Positions 18,059 through 25,535 of a stretch of DNA of 64,000 nucleotides are shown in pieces. The notes under the pieces were generated by a model. The model did not search any database, had not been told where the DNA came from, and saw only the letters and a list, made by a program, of their open reading frames with translations. The stretch spans positions 146,337-210,336 of the forward strand of contig NZ_BMJY01000005.1 in assembly GCF_014643695.1 (NCBI RefSeq), written 5' to 3'. Within the stretch, counting starts at the first letter, position 1; each line of letters opens with the position of its first letter. The position numbers and the translations under genes are program-made. The stretch is from Microbacterium album (GTDB lineage Bacteria; Actinomycetota; Actinomycetes; Actinomycetales; Microbacteriaceae).

Positions 18059-18379
18059 TCAGCGGGTCGCGGTGGTCGGGTTGGCGCACGGGTCGAGCAG
18101 GACGGCCACCTCGGTGTCGAACCCCTCCACCGTCTCGACGACGGCGTCGACGTGCTCCTTCACCTCGGTCAGCTGCTGCGCCAGCCGGCCGCGCTGGATG
18201 TCCCAGCGCGACTCGATGTCGCCCGCCTTCCTCCGCAGCTCTGACCGCCCGAAGGGCGTCCCGATCGCGCTTTCGAGAGCGTCGGAGACGCTCACGGCGT
18301 GCTCGAACTCCTTGGCGATCCGCTCGAGCTGGCGGCCGACGCGCCGGAGGTCGGTCAGCGACACATAGACGTCACTCAT
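18059..18379 (-). CDS. Small helical ESX-type partner protein (module 2)
   Basis: 106 residues from ATG 18379. It starts MSDVYVSLTDLRRVGRQLERI and has a central SAIGTPFGRSELRRKAGDIESRW block, closely matching AIGSPYGRSGLRERSRDFEDRW of the 98-aa protein at 21827-22123. Here G-x-PFGR takes the place of the W-x-G turn. Helical throughout. It is the first gene of the second module and probably dimerises with the 394-aa protein. Promoter B lies 30 bp upstream. Confidence 0.8.
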   Translation of the reverse strand: MSDVYVSLTDLRRVGRQLERIAKEFEHAVSVSDALESAIGTPFGRSELRRKAGDIESRWDIQRGRLAQQLTEVKEHVDAVVETVEGFDTEVAVLLDPCANPTTATR

Positions 18380-18407
18380 GGATCTGCTCCTTCCCACCGG
18401 TGAACAC

Positions 18408-18451
18408 GCTAGGAGACAACCGGCGATGCGGACAGGGGCAGCTCTGCCCGG
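18408..18451 (-). promoter_or_regulatory. Promoter B of the shared ESX-region motif
   Basis: Minus-strand dyad GGGCAG-AG-CTGCCC (18436-18449), then CCTGTC, 17 nt and CCTAGCGTG, with -10-like TAGCGT. About 25-30 nt upstream of the 106-aa partner gene. Confidence 0.6.
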
Positions 18452-18528
18452 TCCCGACTACCCGGTCCCGCCGTCCCGCCCCGAACGACCCGACCCGACG
18501 ACCCGTGCGGCGCCGCCCGAACGGGCCC

Positions 18529-19170
18529 TCAGCCCGATGTCGGCCGGGGCGGAACCCACCGCAGGGTGCTCACCATCGCGTCGAACGCCAGCTCGTACGC
18601 CTTGAGCCGGGTGTCGTCCTCCGGCACCGACGCCGGCGCCCCGAACGATGCCGTCAGGGCCAGAGCGCGCGTGCGGGGCCCGGCGGGCACCGGCGTCAGG
18701 TACTCGATCGCCTTCACCCGCAGGACCTGCCCCTCGACCTCACGCCGCGAGACGCGCGCATAGCGGATGAAGCGCTTGTCCCCGAACAGCGGCTCCGCGC
18801 CGAACTCCCGGATCAGACCCGACACGAGCTCGTCGAGCGAATAGTCGGGGCCGCCGCGCCGGATGCTCGCCACGATCGATCCCGGGAGCCAGATCGTCTC
18901 GTCACGCTCCTCCGTCGCGGAGAACACCGCGATCACCGACTGCCGGCGCAGGTCCGCGAACGTGTCCGCGAGCATCGCCTGCGCCGCGCTCATCAGGTCG
19001 GTGCGGCCCAGCTCCGCGAACCGGCGCCGGATCGCGCTGCCCATCTCCACGTATCGGCCCTCGTCCGGTACCCACTTCGTCCATCCCGGCAGGAGCGTCA
19101 GCTCGAAGTCGGGATCGGGCGCCGCCCCCAGTTCCTCGCGCAGCGAGATCCGGCCGCTCGTCTCGGTCAC
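18529..19170 (-). CDS. Soluble ESX-module protein, type A1 (213 aa)
   Basis: 213 residues from GTG 19170 (GTGA overlap). Paralogue of the 209-aa protein at 15588-16217: shared SLREELGAAPDPDFELTLLP-like start, PGW, IWLPGSIVASIRRG, EYLTPVPAGPRTRAL and VSTLRWVP. It is the last gene of the first module; the 149 bp after it carry the promoter of the second module. No recognised family. Confidence 0.75.
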   Translation of the reverse strand: MTETSGRISLREELGAAPDPDFELTLLPGWTKWVPDEGRYVEMGSAIRRRFAELGRTDLMSAAQAMLADTFADLRRQSVIAVFSATEERDETIWLPGSIVASIRRGGPDYSLDELVSGLIREFGAEPLFGDKRFIRYARVSRREVEGQVLRVKAIEYLTPVPAGPRTRALALTASFGAPASVPEDDTRLKAYELAFDAMVSTLRWVPPRPTSG

Positions 19171-19790
19171 GATTCCCCTCCCCACTCCGCGGGCTGCAGG
19201 AGCCCCGCGGGCGGCCCCGACCGGAATCGGGTGCCGTCCTCATGCTCGATCTCCAGCGAGTCGACGAACGGCTGCAGGTCGAGAGCGACCTGCGCCGCGA
19301 AGGCCGCGGTCGTCTCCGTCATGTCCACGACGACGCTCCTGTGCTCGTTCGCGAAGACCAGCGCCCTGGTGACGAGCTCGAGCGGCCGGTCCCGGAACTG
19401 GACGGTGCGCCGACGCCTCCACTCGATCCCCGGGCCGATGCCCGCCGCGCTGCAGTAGGTCGGCTCGTAGCCTTCGGCGCCCCAGTCGGGCACGTCGCGT
19501 GTCGGCACCGTCGAGACGCCGATCAGCACCATCACCGGCGACACGGCGGGCCAGCACACGAACAGCGTGCCGGCCTCGGGGCCGCGTTCGGACACGACCC
19601 CGAGCAGAGGCACCAGGAGCTGTGCCTCGTAGTCGTCGTCCCACACATCCGCCCAGTCGTCGCGCAGCGAGTCGACGACGCCCCGCACCCAGGCCACGGC
19701 ACGGTCCTCGTCGAGACCGGCTGGCACAGGGAGCCAGGCGTCGGGCACGTCGATACGGCGGAATCGCAGCGGTGCGGAGGGAGGGTTCAC
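19167..19790 (-). CDS. Soluble ESX-module protein, type B1 (207 aa)
   Basis: 207 residues from GTG 19790 (GTGA overlap with the preceding stop). Paralogue of the 215-aa protein at 16214-16861, with DAWLPVPAGLDEDRAVAW, the VCWPAVSPVMVLIGV hydrophobic strand and the C-terminal EHEDGTRFRSGPPAGL. No signal peptide or membrane span. Function unknown. Confidence 0.75.
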   Translation of the reverse strand: MNPPSAPLRFRRIDVPDAWLPVPAGLDEDRAVAWVRGVVDSLRDDWADVWDDDYEAQLLVPLLGVVSERGPEAGTLFVCWPAVSPVMVLIGVSTVPTRDVPDWGAEGYEPTYCSAAGIGPGIEWRRRRTVQFRDRPLELVTRALVFANEHRSVVVDMTETTAAFAAQVALDLQPFVDSLEIEHEDGTRFRSGPPAGLLQPAEWGGES

Positions 19791-20578
19791 GACAGGTGGG
19801 GGTACTTCTCTTTGAGGTAGACGTCGTCGAGCGTGTGCAGGCGCCCCAGGGGAACCCCGGGGATGAGCTCCAGTACGCGGGCGGGGATCTCACCCTTCGC
19901 CGCGAAGATGTCCACCACGCGCCCGCGCAGGGCCAGCAGCTCCTGCACCTCGTGCTCGCTGAGCTCGTCCACGTCGACGGGCAGGGAGGCGGCAGCGCGC
20001 CCTTCCGGCTTCGGGTCCGCCGTCCGGGTCGAGGCCACCAGGAGCACGATCGCCACCGCCGCGCCGCCCACGGCGGCCACCCAGACGGGGATGCTCCAGC
20101 CCGCCAGGTCCGGCGACGTCGGCGCGACCGCGACGATCAGCCACAGCGAGATTGCGGCGCAGACGGCCACGAGCAACGACGTCGCGACGCTCGCACCGTC
20201 CCGCTTGCGGCCCGAGTGGAACCAGCCGGACAGCACGATCCCGAGCGTCACCACGGACACGGCGAAACAGGCACCGCACGCGATCAGCGCGGTGGTCAGC
20301 CCGAGGCCGTTCCACCACCCCGTCACGTCCGGGCTCGACAGCAGCGCCGCCAACCCCATCACGGGAGAGACGAACAGGAGGATCGGCAGCGCGATGGCCC
20401 ACGCATTGCCGCTCAGCTTCTCCGCGGCGGTCTCGGCACGCGCGCGCGGGCTCTCGAGCAGCACGCGCCGCTCGATCTCCGAGGGCCTGCTGATCGCCGA
20501 CTTGGAGTGCGCCCACTTCTCCACCCGGAGAGTCTGCGCCTGGGACATCGGCTCGCTCCCCGCGCCCGCGGCCGTCAC
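19787..20578 (-). CDS. Membrane protein with C-terminal PLGRLHTLDD domain (paralogue 4)
   Basis: 263 residues from GTG 20578 (GTGA overlap; ATG 20548 is an alternative). Motifs ISRPSEIERRVLLESPRARA, then ALLSSPDVTGWWNGLGL and further hydrophobic segments, and the cytosolic tail EVQELLALRGRVVDIFAAKG...PLGRLHTLDD. It is the counterpart of the 258-aa protein at 14068-14844, but in this module it sits third, directly after the large helical protein, whereas in the other module the membrane genes come last. Confidence 0.8.
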   Translation of the reverse strand: MTAAGAGSEPMSQAQTLRVEKWAHSKSAISRPSEIERRVLLESPRARAETAAEKLSGNAWAIALPILLFVSPVMGLAALLSSPDVTGWWNGLGLTTALIACGACFAVSVVTLGIVLSGWFHSGRKRDGASVATSLLVAVCAAISLWLIVAVAPTSPDLAGWSIPVWVAAVGGAAVAIVLLVASTRTADPKPEGRAAASLPVDVDELSEHEVQELLALRGRVVDIFAAKGEIPARVLELIPGVPLGRLHTLDDVYLKEKYPHLS

Positions 20579-21780
20579 CAGATGACCTCCACCCACGTGG
20601 GCATGTCCTTCTTGACCGACTCGCCGCCCGTGACCTTGTTGACCAGCCCCTCGATCTTCAGCATGTTGCCCAGCATGCCATGACCGGTCTGCCAGACGAG
20701 GTCGCCCATGAACCCGAGCTGGCCCAGCACGCTCATGTTCTCCAGGCCCTTCCCCTCGACCATGCTCATCCACCCCTTGGGGTCCTTGCCCGTCGTGAGG
20801 CGGGAGAGCATTCCGGCGATTCCCTCGCCGTTGCGCCAGGCCGCGGTGGTGCCGTTCTTCGCCCACTGCACCACGCTGCCCCCCGCGGGCTCCATGATCT
20901 CGCGGATCTGCTTGAACTCGCTCGCCACCTTCGAGAAGTTGCTGGGCTTGAGCCCGAACGACGCCTCGGCGAGGAAACCGCCGACCCCGCCTTTGAAGAG
21001 CGTGCCCAGCTTGGCGAACGGCAGCACTCCGACGAGCGCCCACCCCAGATCCGCGAGGGTCGCCTCCCCCAGCGCGTACTGCACCACCGTGAGCACGAGG
21101 ATGAGCCCGCCCACGATCGCCGCGAGCGCGACGAACGGGCCCGCGAAGACGATCGCCAGGATCGCGAGTCCGAACGCCACCCAGCCGAGCACCTCGACGA
21201 TGCCGTTCAGGGCGTCCAGCCAGCCATTGGGATCGCGGATCTTGCCGGCCATCCCGTCCTTGATGCCGAACTCCGCCTGTTCGTAGGCGAAGGACCACGA
21301 GTAGTACAGGGAGTCGTACTCCCTCGCCGCGTCCTCCCACCGCTGGTACGCGGCGAGCTTGGCCGCGTACTCGTCCTGCGCCGCCTGCTCGTCCTCGTCG
21401 TCGCTCGTGGACCGCGGACCGTAGAGGCTGCCGGGCAGAGCCTCGTACGCCGCCCACAGCGACTCGCAGTCCTCGACCTTCGCATCGATGCGCGGCTGCA
21501 CGTCCCGCACCGCGTCGCCGTACTCGGCGATCACCGGCCCGACGGGCGTGTAGAGCTCGCCCGCCTGCCGCAGCACCTGGAACGCGTCGCCGATCTCCTC
21601 GCGCAGCGCGTCGACGGCGTCGCCGTACTGACCGTCGCCGCTGTTCTTGACGGCCTGGAGGATGTCCGCCGCGTCGGTCATGTAGCCGCCCAGCCGCTCG
21701 ATCGCGCGCCCCCGCAGCCAGATCGCCGATCCGTCGCCCTCAAGCCGTCCGATCTCGTTCAATCCCGGTGACCGGTACAA
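20575..21780 (-). CDS. Large helical ESX-type protein with hydrophobic hairpin (module 1)
   Basis: 401 residues from a TTG start at 21780 with GGGAGAGG upstream. N-terminal ~115 residues helical (GDAVDALREEIGDAFQVLRQ matches GQAVDALRESIGDSYVTLRE of the 394-aa paralogue), a D/E-rich linker, a hydrophobic hairpin around LGWVAFGLAILAIVFAGPFV, then GVLPFAKLGTLFKGG and a C-terminal region that diverges strongly from the paralogue. Conservation of the front and loss of similarity at the back is the pattern of type VII effectors with variable ends. No toxin active site recognised. Confidence 0.78.
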   Translation of the reverse strand: MYRSPGLNEIGRLEGDGSAIWLRGRAIERLGGYMTDAADILQAVKNSGDGQYGDAVDALREEIGDAFQVLRQAGELYTPVGPVIAEYGDAVRDVQPRIDAKVEDCESLWAAYEALPGSLYGPRSTSDDEDEQAAQDEYAAKLAAYQRWEDAAREYDSLYYSWSFAYEQAEFGIKDGMAGKIRDPNGWLDALNGIVEVLGWVAFGLAILAIVFAGPFVALAAIVGGLILVLTVVQYALGEATLADLGWALVGVLPFAKLGTLFKGGVGGFLAEASFGLKPSNFSKVASEFKQIREIMEPAGGSVVQWAKNGTTAAWRNGEGIAGMLSRLTTGKDPKGWMSMVEGKGLENMSVLGQLGFMGDLVWQTGHGMLGNMLKIEGLVNKVTGGESVKKDMPTWVEVIW

Positions 21781-21826
21781 CTCTCACCCCTCTCCCTTCG
21801 GCTTCGCAACGCGCATCCGCCTCGCG

Positions 21827-22123
21827 TCACTCCGTGCTCAGCTGGGTCGCCAGCTCGGCGTCGCCGTCGCGGAAACCCTGCACGACGTTCTGAACGTGCT
21901 CCTGGATCTTCTCCAGGCTCTCCACGAGCTCCTTGCGCTTGTCCTCCCAGCGGTCCTCGAAGTCCCGTGAGCGCTCGCGCAGCCCGGATCGGCCGTACGG
22001 GCTCCCGATCGCCGCCGCGAGGTCGTCCGCCCGCCCGGATGCGTTCTGGAACTCCGCGATGATGCGGCCCAGCTTCCGCTCGAGCTCCCCCATCGTGTCG
22101 AAGTCGATCTTCACATCAGGCAC
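21827..22123 (-). CDS. Small helical ESX-type partner protein (module 1)
   Basis: 98 residues from ATG 22123, all helical, with the same AIGSPYGRSGLRERSRDFEDRW block as its paralogue at 18059-18379 and an Asp/Glu/Lys-rich second helix. It is the first gene of module 1, 46 bp before the 401-aa protein. Promoter C lies about 35 nt upstream. Confidence 0.8.
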   Translation of the reverse strand: MPDVKIDFDTMGELERKLGRIIAEFQNASGRADDLAAAIGSPYGRSGLRERSRDFEDRWEDKRKELVESLEKIQEHVQNVVQGFRDGDAELATQLSTE

Positions 22124-22157
22124 CGCGTTCTCCCTCCGCTCTCACGTCCCCGACCAC

Positions 22158-22203
22158 GTTAGGCACCGCGCCCCCGGTCTGCACAGGGGGAGGACTCCCC
22201 GGG
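22158..22203 (-). promoter_or_regulatory. Promoter C of the shared ESX-region motif
   Basis: Minus-strand dyad GGGGAG-TC-CTCCCC (22187-22200), CTGTG, 18 nt, then CCTAACGTG with -10-like TAACGT. It lies in the 241-bp gap between the divergent 98-aa and 97-aa genes; the rest of the gap shows no other clear element. Confidence 0.6.
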
Positions 22204-22364
22204 CCGCCACCGCTCCGGCCGCGGCCTTCGCCTCGACCACCCGGGGCCGACAATGCCACAGCGTGACCCATCCGCCACCATCGGCCCATCGGCAGGAGTA
22301 CCCATGCGGTGCGGCGCGGCCGCGCGCTACCGTCGTGCTGGACCGGTGGGGTGGGAGGGGAACC

Positions 22365-22658
22365 GTGGCCGGAGAAGACGTCAGGCAGCATCTCGCGGGG
22401 CTCGAGTCCGTGGAGGCGCAGCTGCGGGACCTGCACCAGGCCTTCACGGGCACCGACGCGTTCGACCGGGGACTGGGGTACGACACCGGGCACCCCCGAC
22501 TGAGCCGCGCGGTCGACGACTTCGGCGGCGCCTGGAACGACCGCCGGGCCGAGCTCGCCGACAAGATCGCCCGCGTCGCGGACCTGGCCCAGGCGATCCG
22601 GGAGACGTTCCGCGAGCTCGACGCGCAGTACGCCGGCGCGCTGGAGGGCGCGCGGTGA
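22365..22658 (+). CDS. Small helical partner protein (ESX-like), divergent unit
   Basis: 97 residues from GTG 22365 with GGGAGGGG upstream. Helical: VRQHLAGLESVEAQLRDLHQ, a glycine turn (GLGYDTGHP), and FGGAWNDRRAELADKIARVA. The FGGAWNDRR segment keeps a Trp in the place where many Esx-like proteins carry it. The stop overlaps the GTG of the hydrolase gene (GTGA). I infer a partner for the N-terminal helical part of that protein. Confidence 0.75.
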   Translation: MAGEDVRQHLAGLESVEAQLRDLHQAFTGTDAFDRGLGYDTGHPRLSRAVDDFGGAWNDRRAELADKIARVADLAQAIRETFRELDAQYAGALEGAR

Positions 22659-24358
22659 GCCTCGCGTGGTCCGCCCCGCAGCTCGGCGCACTGCCGGGCG
22701 ACCCCGACCGCCTGAGCGACGCCGGCACCCGCTACGCGGGCGTGGCCGAGCAGATCCAGTCGATCGCCGACCTGCTCCATGCGCTTGCGGACGAGGACGC
22801 CTCCCGGGGCGAGGCGGCCGACCACTTCCGCACCGAGGCGCGCGGCACCGCCACGGGCATCGTCGAGGCGCTGCCGCGCTACGAGACCACGGCCGCCGCG
22901 CTCACCGAGTACGCGGTCGCGCTCCGCGCCGCGCAGGACGACGCGCTGCGCGCGGCCGAGGACCTCGAGGACGCCCGGGCCGCGGTCATCCCGCTGTACG
23001 GCGCGCTCGACTCCGCCCGGCTGAACGCCGACGCCGCCGCGACGCGGGAGGACGACCCGCCGCGGTGGATGCTCGACGAGGTGACGCGGCTCGAGCAGTC
23101 CATCGACACCCATGAACAGACGATCCGCACGAGCCTCGCGCTCTACGAGCAGGCGGTGGAGGACCGCGACCGCGCCGCCGAGCGCGCCGCGGACCTCATC
23201 GAACCGGTGCTCGAGGCGCTCAACGACGGCTTCTGGGACGACTGGAACGGCTTCTGGCGCGGCGTGGGCGACTTCTTCGCGGGTGCGGGCGAGTGGATCG
23301 CGTCGTTCGCGGAGTGGGTGTTCACGGCGCTCGCGACGCTCGTCACGGCTCTCATCGTGCTGGCGGTCGCCCTCACGGCGCTGTCGCTCCTGTTGGCTCC
23401 CGGGTTCGCGCTGACGCTGCTGGCGACGGGGACGACCCCCGAGCAGGTGCTCGACGCCGTCATCGCCGCCTCTCTCGCGCTGACGGTCATGCTCAACGCG
23501 CCCATGGCGACGCTGCTGGCGATCGAGGCGATCAAGCCCACCCCTCACCTCGACTACGTGGGTGTCAGCCCGGTCGCCACGCACGACCGCGAGACCGGGC
23601 GCGCATACTCCGCCTACGAGCGACTGTTCCAGCAGGCGGCGGCGCTCGACGAGCTCGGCGGCAGCGACGCGACGGTGATCGAGATCGTCCAGGTGGGGAC
23701 GGAGGACGGCAGGCCCGTGTGGCGCGTCACGGTCCCCTCCACGAAGGACTGGGAGGGCTTCGGGTTCGGGATCGACCAGGGGGCCGCGAACGACCTCGGA
23801 TCGAACTACGCCCTGATGCTCGCGCCGCACCATCAGGCCGCGTACGAGCGGATGGTGGTCGAGGCGATGACCCGCGCGGGCATCGGCCCCGACGATCCCG
23901 TCATGGTGACCGGCTGGAGTCAGGGCGGCATCCTCGCGGCCAAGATGGCCTCCGATCCCGCCAGCCCGTTCAACATCGAGGCCATCGCGGTGGCAGGCGC
24001 CCCCGTCGACCACATGGCGATCCCCGAGGACGTGTCCGTCGTCTCCCTCCAGCACGCGGGAGACCCCGTGCACCGCCTGGACGGACAGGCCCCGCCGCCC
24101 GACCGTGCGGGCTGGGTCACGATCGGCGTCGATCCGTCGGGGGGCTCCGGCGCAGGGGTGCTCCCGGTCGACGTGAGCCAGCACAGCGCCGCCCTGTACG
24201 CCGACACCGCCGCGGCCCTCGACAGCGGCGACCTGGTCGCGGCGGGGGCGGTGGACCGCGCGACGCAGGACGCATACGGCGCCGTGGCACAGTCCCAGGG
24301 GCGGTTCTTCGCGGATGACGAGGTCGCGTACGTGTACCGCGGAGCGGAGGGCTTCTGA
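22655..24358 (+). CDS. ESX-type helical protein with membrane hairpin and alpha/beta serine hydrolase
   Basis: 567 residues. Residues 1-190 are long helices (coiled-coil stretch near 140-190), two hydrophobic segments lie at about 222-250 and 265-290, and the C-terminal domain has the nucleophile elbow GWSQGG (S422) in VTGWSQGGILAAKMAS, followed by AGAPVDH and QHAGDPVHRLDG, which could supply Asp and His. The architecture (helical export domain, hairpin, hydrolase) resembles secreted lipases/esterases of type VII systems. A second protein of similar design without the hairpin is at 6102-7418. Substrate unknown. Confidence 0.8.
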   Translation: MSLAWSAPQLGALPGDPDRLSDAGTRYAGVAEQIQSIADLLHALADEDASRGEAADHFRTEARGTATGIVEALPRYETTAAALTEYAVALRAAQDDALRAAEDLEDARAAVIPLYGALDSARLNADAAATREDDPPRWMLDEVTRLEQSIDTHEQTIRTSLALYEQAVEDRDRAAERAADLIEPVLEALNDGFWDDWNGFWRGVGDFFAGAGEWIASFAEWVFTALATLVTALIVLAVALTALSLLLAPGFALTLLATGTTPEQVLDAVIAASLALTVMLNAPMATLLAIEAIKPTPHLDYVGVSPVATHDRETGRAYSAYERLFQQAAALDELGGSDATVIEIVQVGTEDGRPVWRVTVPSTKDWEGFGFGIDQGAANDLGSNYALMLAPHHQAAYERMVVEAMTRAGIGPDDPVMVTGWSQGGILAAKMASDPASPFNIEAIAVAGAPVDHMAIPEDVSVVSLQHAGDPVHRLDGQAPPPDRAGWVTIGVDPSGGSGAGVLPVDVSQHSAALYADTAAALDSGDLVAAGAVDRATQDAYGAVAQSQGRFFADDEVAYVYRGAEGF

Positions 24359-24822
24359 TGCGGCGCCGAACGTCTCGCGCGGCGAACGCGGGGGCCCGCA
24401 CGCTCCGTCTCGTGTCCGCGGCCGCGCTCGCGGCGTCCGCTCTGCTCGCTCTCACGGCCTGTGCGCCGTCGGACGCGGAGGGCACCGTCTCCGCGATCGC
24501 CGACGTGCCGGGCGTGGCGGCGGCCTTCGCGGAGTACCAGCAGCCGGGCCTGCCCACCAACGTCCAGCTGGTCGTGACCGTGTCGGTTCCCGACGCGGAG
24601 AGCCTCGACGACGACTCCCTGCGCGACATCGTGGACGACGTCCTCGGCACGGCCTGGCGCTCGGCCGAGACGCGTCCGGAGGGCATCTCGGTCTGGGTGA
24701 CGCCGGAGCCGCTTCCGGACTCAGGACGGCCCGACACGGTGCGCCTCGGCGGCGAGCGGTGGGGCGGCTACACGGCCGCGGAGCTCGAGGAGAGGTTCGG
24801 GGCATGGGAGCAGCCGCGGTGA
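24358..24822 (+). CDS. Small lipoprotein of the ESX region
   Basis: 154 residues from ATG 24358, overlapping the hydrolase stop by one base (TGATG). The signal is basic N-region MRRRTSR..., hydrophobic AAALAASALLALTAC and lipobox Cys near residue 35. The mature part is acidic with no recognised domain (SVPDAESLDDDSLRDIVDDV is predicted helical). Position suggests a surface-anchored accessory of the hydrolase pair. Confidence 0.78.
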   Translation: MRRRTSRAANAGARTLRLVSAAALAASALLALTACAPSDAEGTVSAIADVPGVAAAFAEYQQPGLPTNVQLVVTVSVPDAESLDDDSLRDIVDDVLGTAWRSAETRPEGISVWVTPEPLPDSGRPDTVRLGGERWGGYTAAELEERFGAWEQPR

Positions 24823-25487
24823 CGAGCGCGTCCCCGCTGCCCGAGCTGCGACTGCGGCTGCCCGGTGCGTGGTGGCAGATCCCCCTGCACGACCGGGAGA
24901 CCGCGCGCGAGGCGATCCGCGGCCTCGTGCGACGCCAGCTGCCGGGGGATGCGCTCGCTCCCGTGCGGATCGCCGCCGAGCGCCGCCTGCTGGCGGGCCT
25001 CGAACAGCCCATCGGGGGCGACGCACTCGCCCTGCACGTGGCGCTGCAGGTCATTCCCGGCACGCCGCTGCCGCTCTCGGCGTTCGTCGTGCAGCCGGAG
25101 CGGCGCCTCAGCCCGGCGATCGGCACGGCGCCCGCGGCCACCATGGCCGTGCTCGAGCGGGCGCTCGAGTCCGGCGCGCCCGGCGAGCTCCACCGCTTCC
25201 GCACGGCCGAGTCGGAGGTGGCCCGGCGCGTCCGACGCGAGCGCGTCCCGGCGCCCCTCGGCGGCCCCGTGTCGGCCGACGCCCTGGCGCACGCGGGCGC
25301 GCGGCCGGAGGACGTGCCGGAGACGGTCGACACGCTCGCCGTCGAGTACTACCTGACCGTGCCGGGCACCAAGGGGTTCCTGCTCGTCGTCTTCACGGCT
25401 CCGCTCGGCGCCCTGCAGGACACGCTCGTGGGCTTCTTCGACGCGCTCATCCGCGTCGCCTACTGGCACCGCCCCGAGACCCGGTAG
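24819..25487 (+). CDS. Soluble protein of the ESX region, distant type-A relative (222 aa)
   Basis: 222 residues from GTG 24819 (GTGA overlap; ATG 24804 would add five residues). It begins LPELRLRLPGAWWQIPLHD and ends EYYLTVPGTKGFLLVVFTAP...FFDALIRVAYWHRP. The order LPGxW / helical block / Y-L-T-x-P-G / final D-A-x-x-x-x-x-W resembles the 209- and 213-aa proteins, so each large helical protein in this region seems to have one such companion gene. No membrane span. Function unknown. Confidence 0.72.
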   Translation: MTSASPLPELRLRLPGAWWQIPLHDRETAREAIRGLVRRQLPGDALAPVRIAAERRLLAGLEQPIGGDALALHVALQVIPGTPLPLSAFVVQPERRLSPAIGTAPAATMAVLERALESGAPGELHRFRTAESEVARRVRRERVPAPLGGPVSADALAHAGARPEDVPETVDTLAVEYYLTVPGTKGFLLVVFTAPLGALQDTLVGFFDALIRVAYWHRPETR

Positions 25488-25512
25488 CCCCGCGCCGGCC
25501 GACCCGGGGAGA

Positions 25513-25534
25513 GGCCTCGCCGAGGGCGGAGGCC
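25513..25534. terminator. Hairpin between convergent genes
   Basis: GGCCTC (25513-25518) and GAGGCC (25529-25534) form a stem in the 48-bp gap between the stops of two convergent genes. No T-tract is seen. Confidence 0.35.
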
Positions 25535-25535
25535 G

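Noticed and set aside
16858..21780. 394- and 401-aa proteins as polymorphic toxins with an immunity gene
   Set aside because: N-terminal and pre-toxin-like features are there, but no catalytic C-terminal domain or typical immunity protein is visible; left as helical ESX-type proteins.
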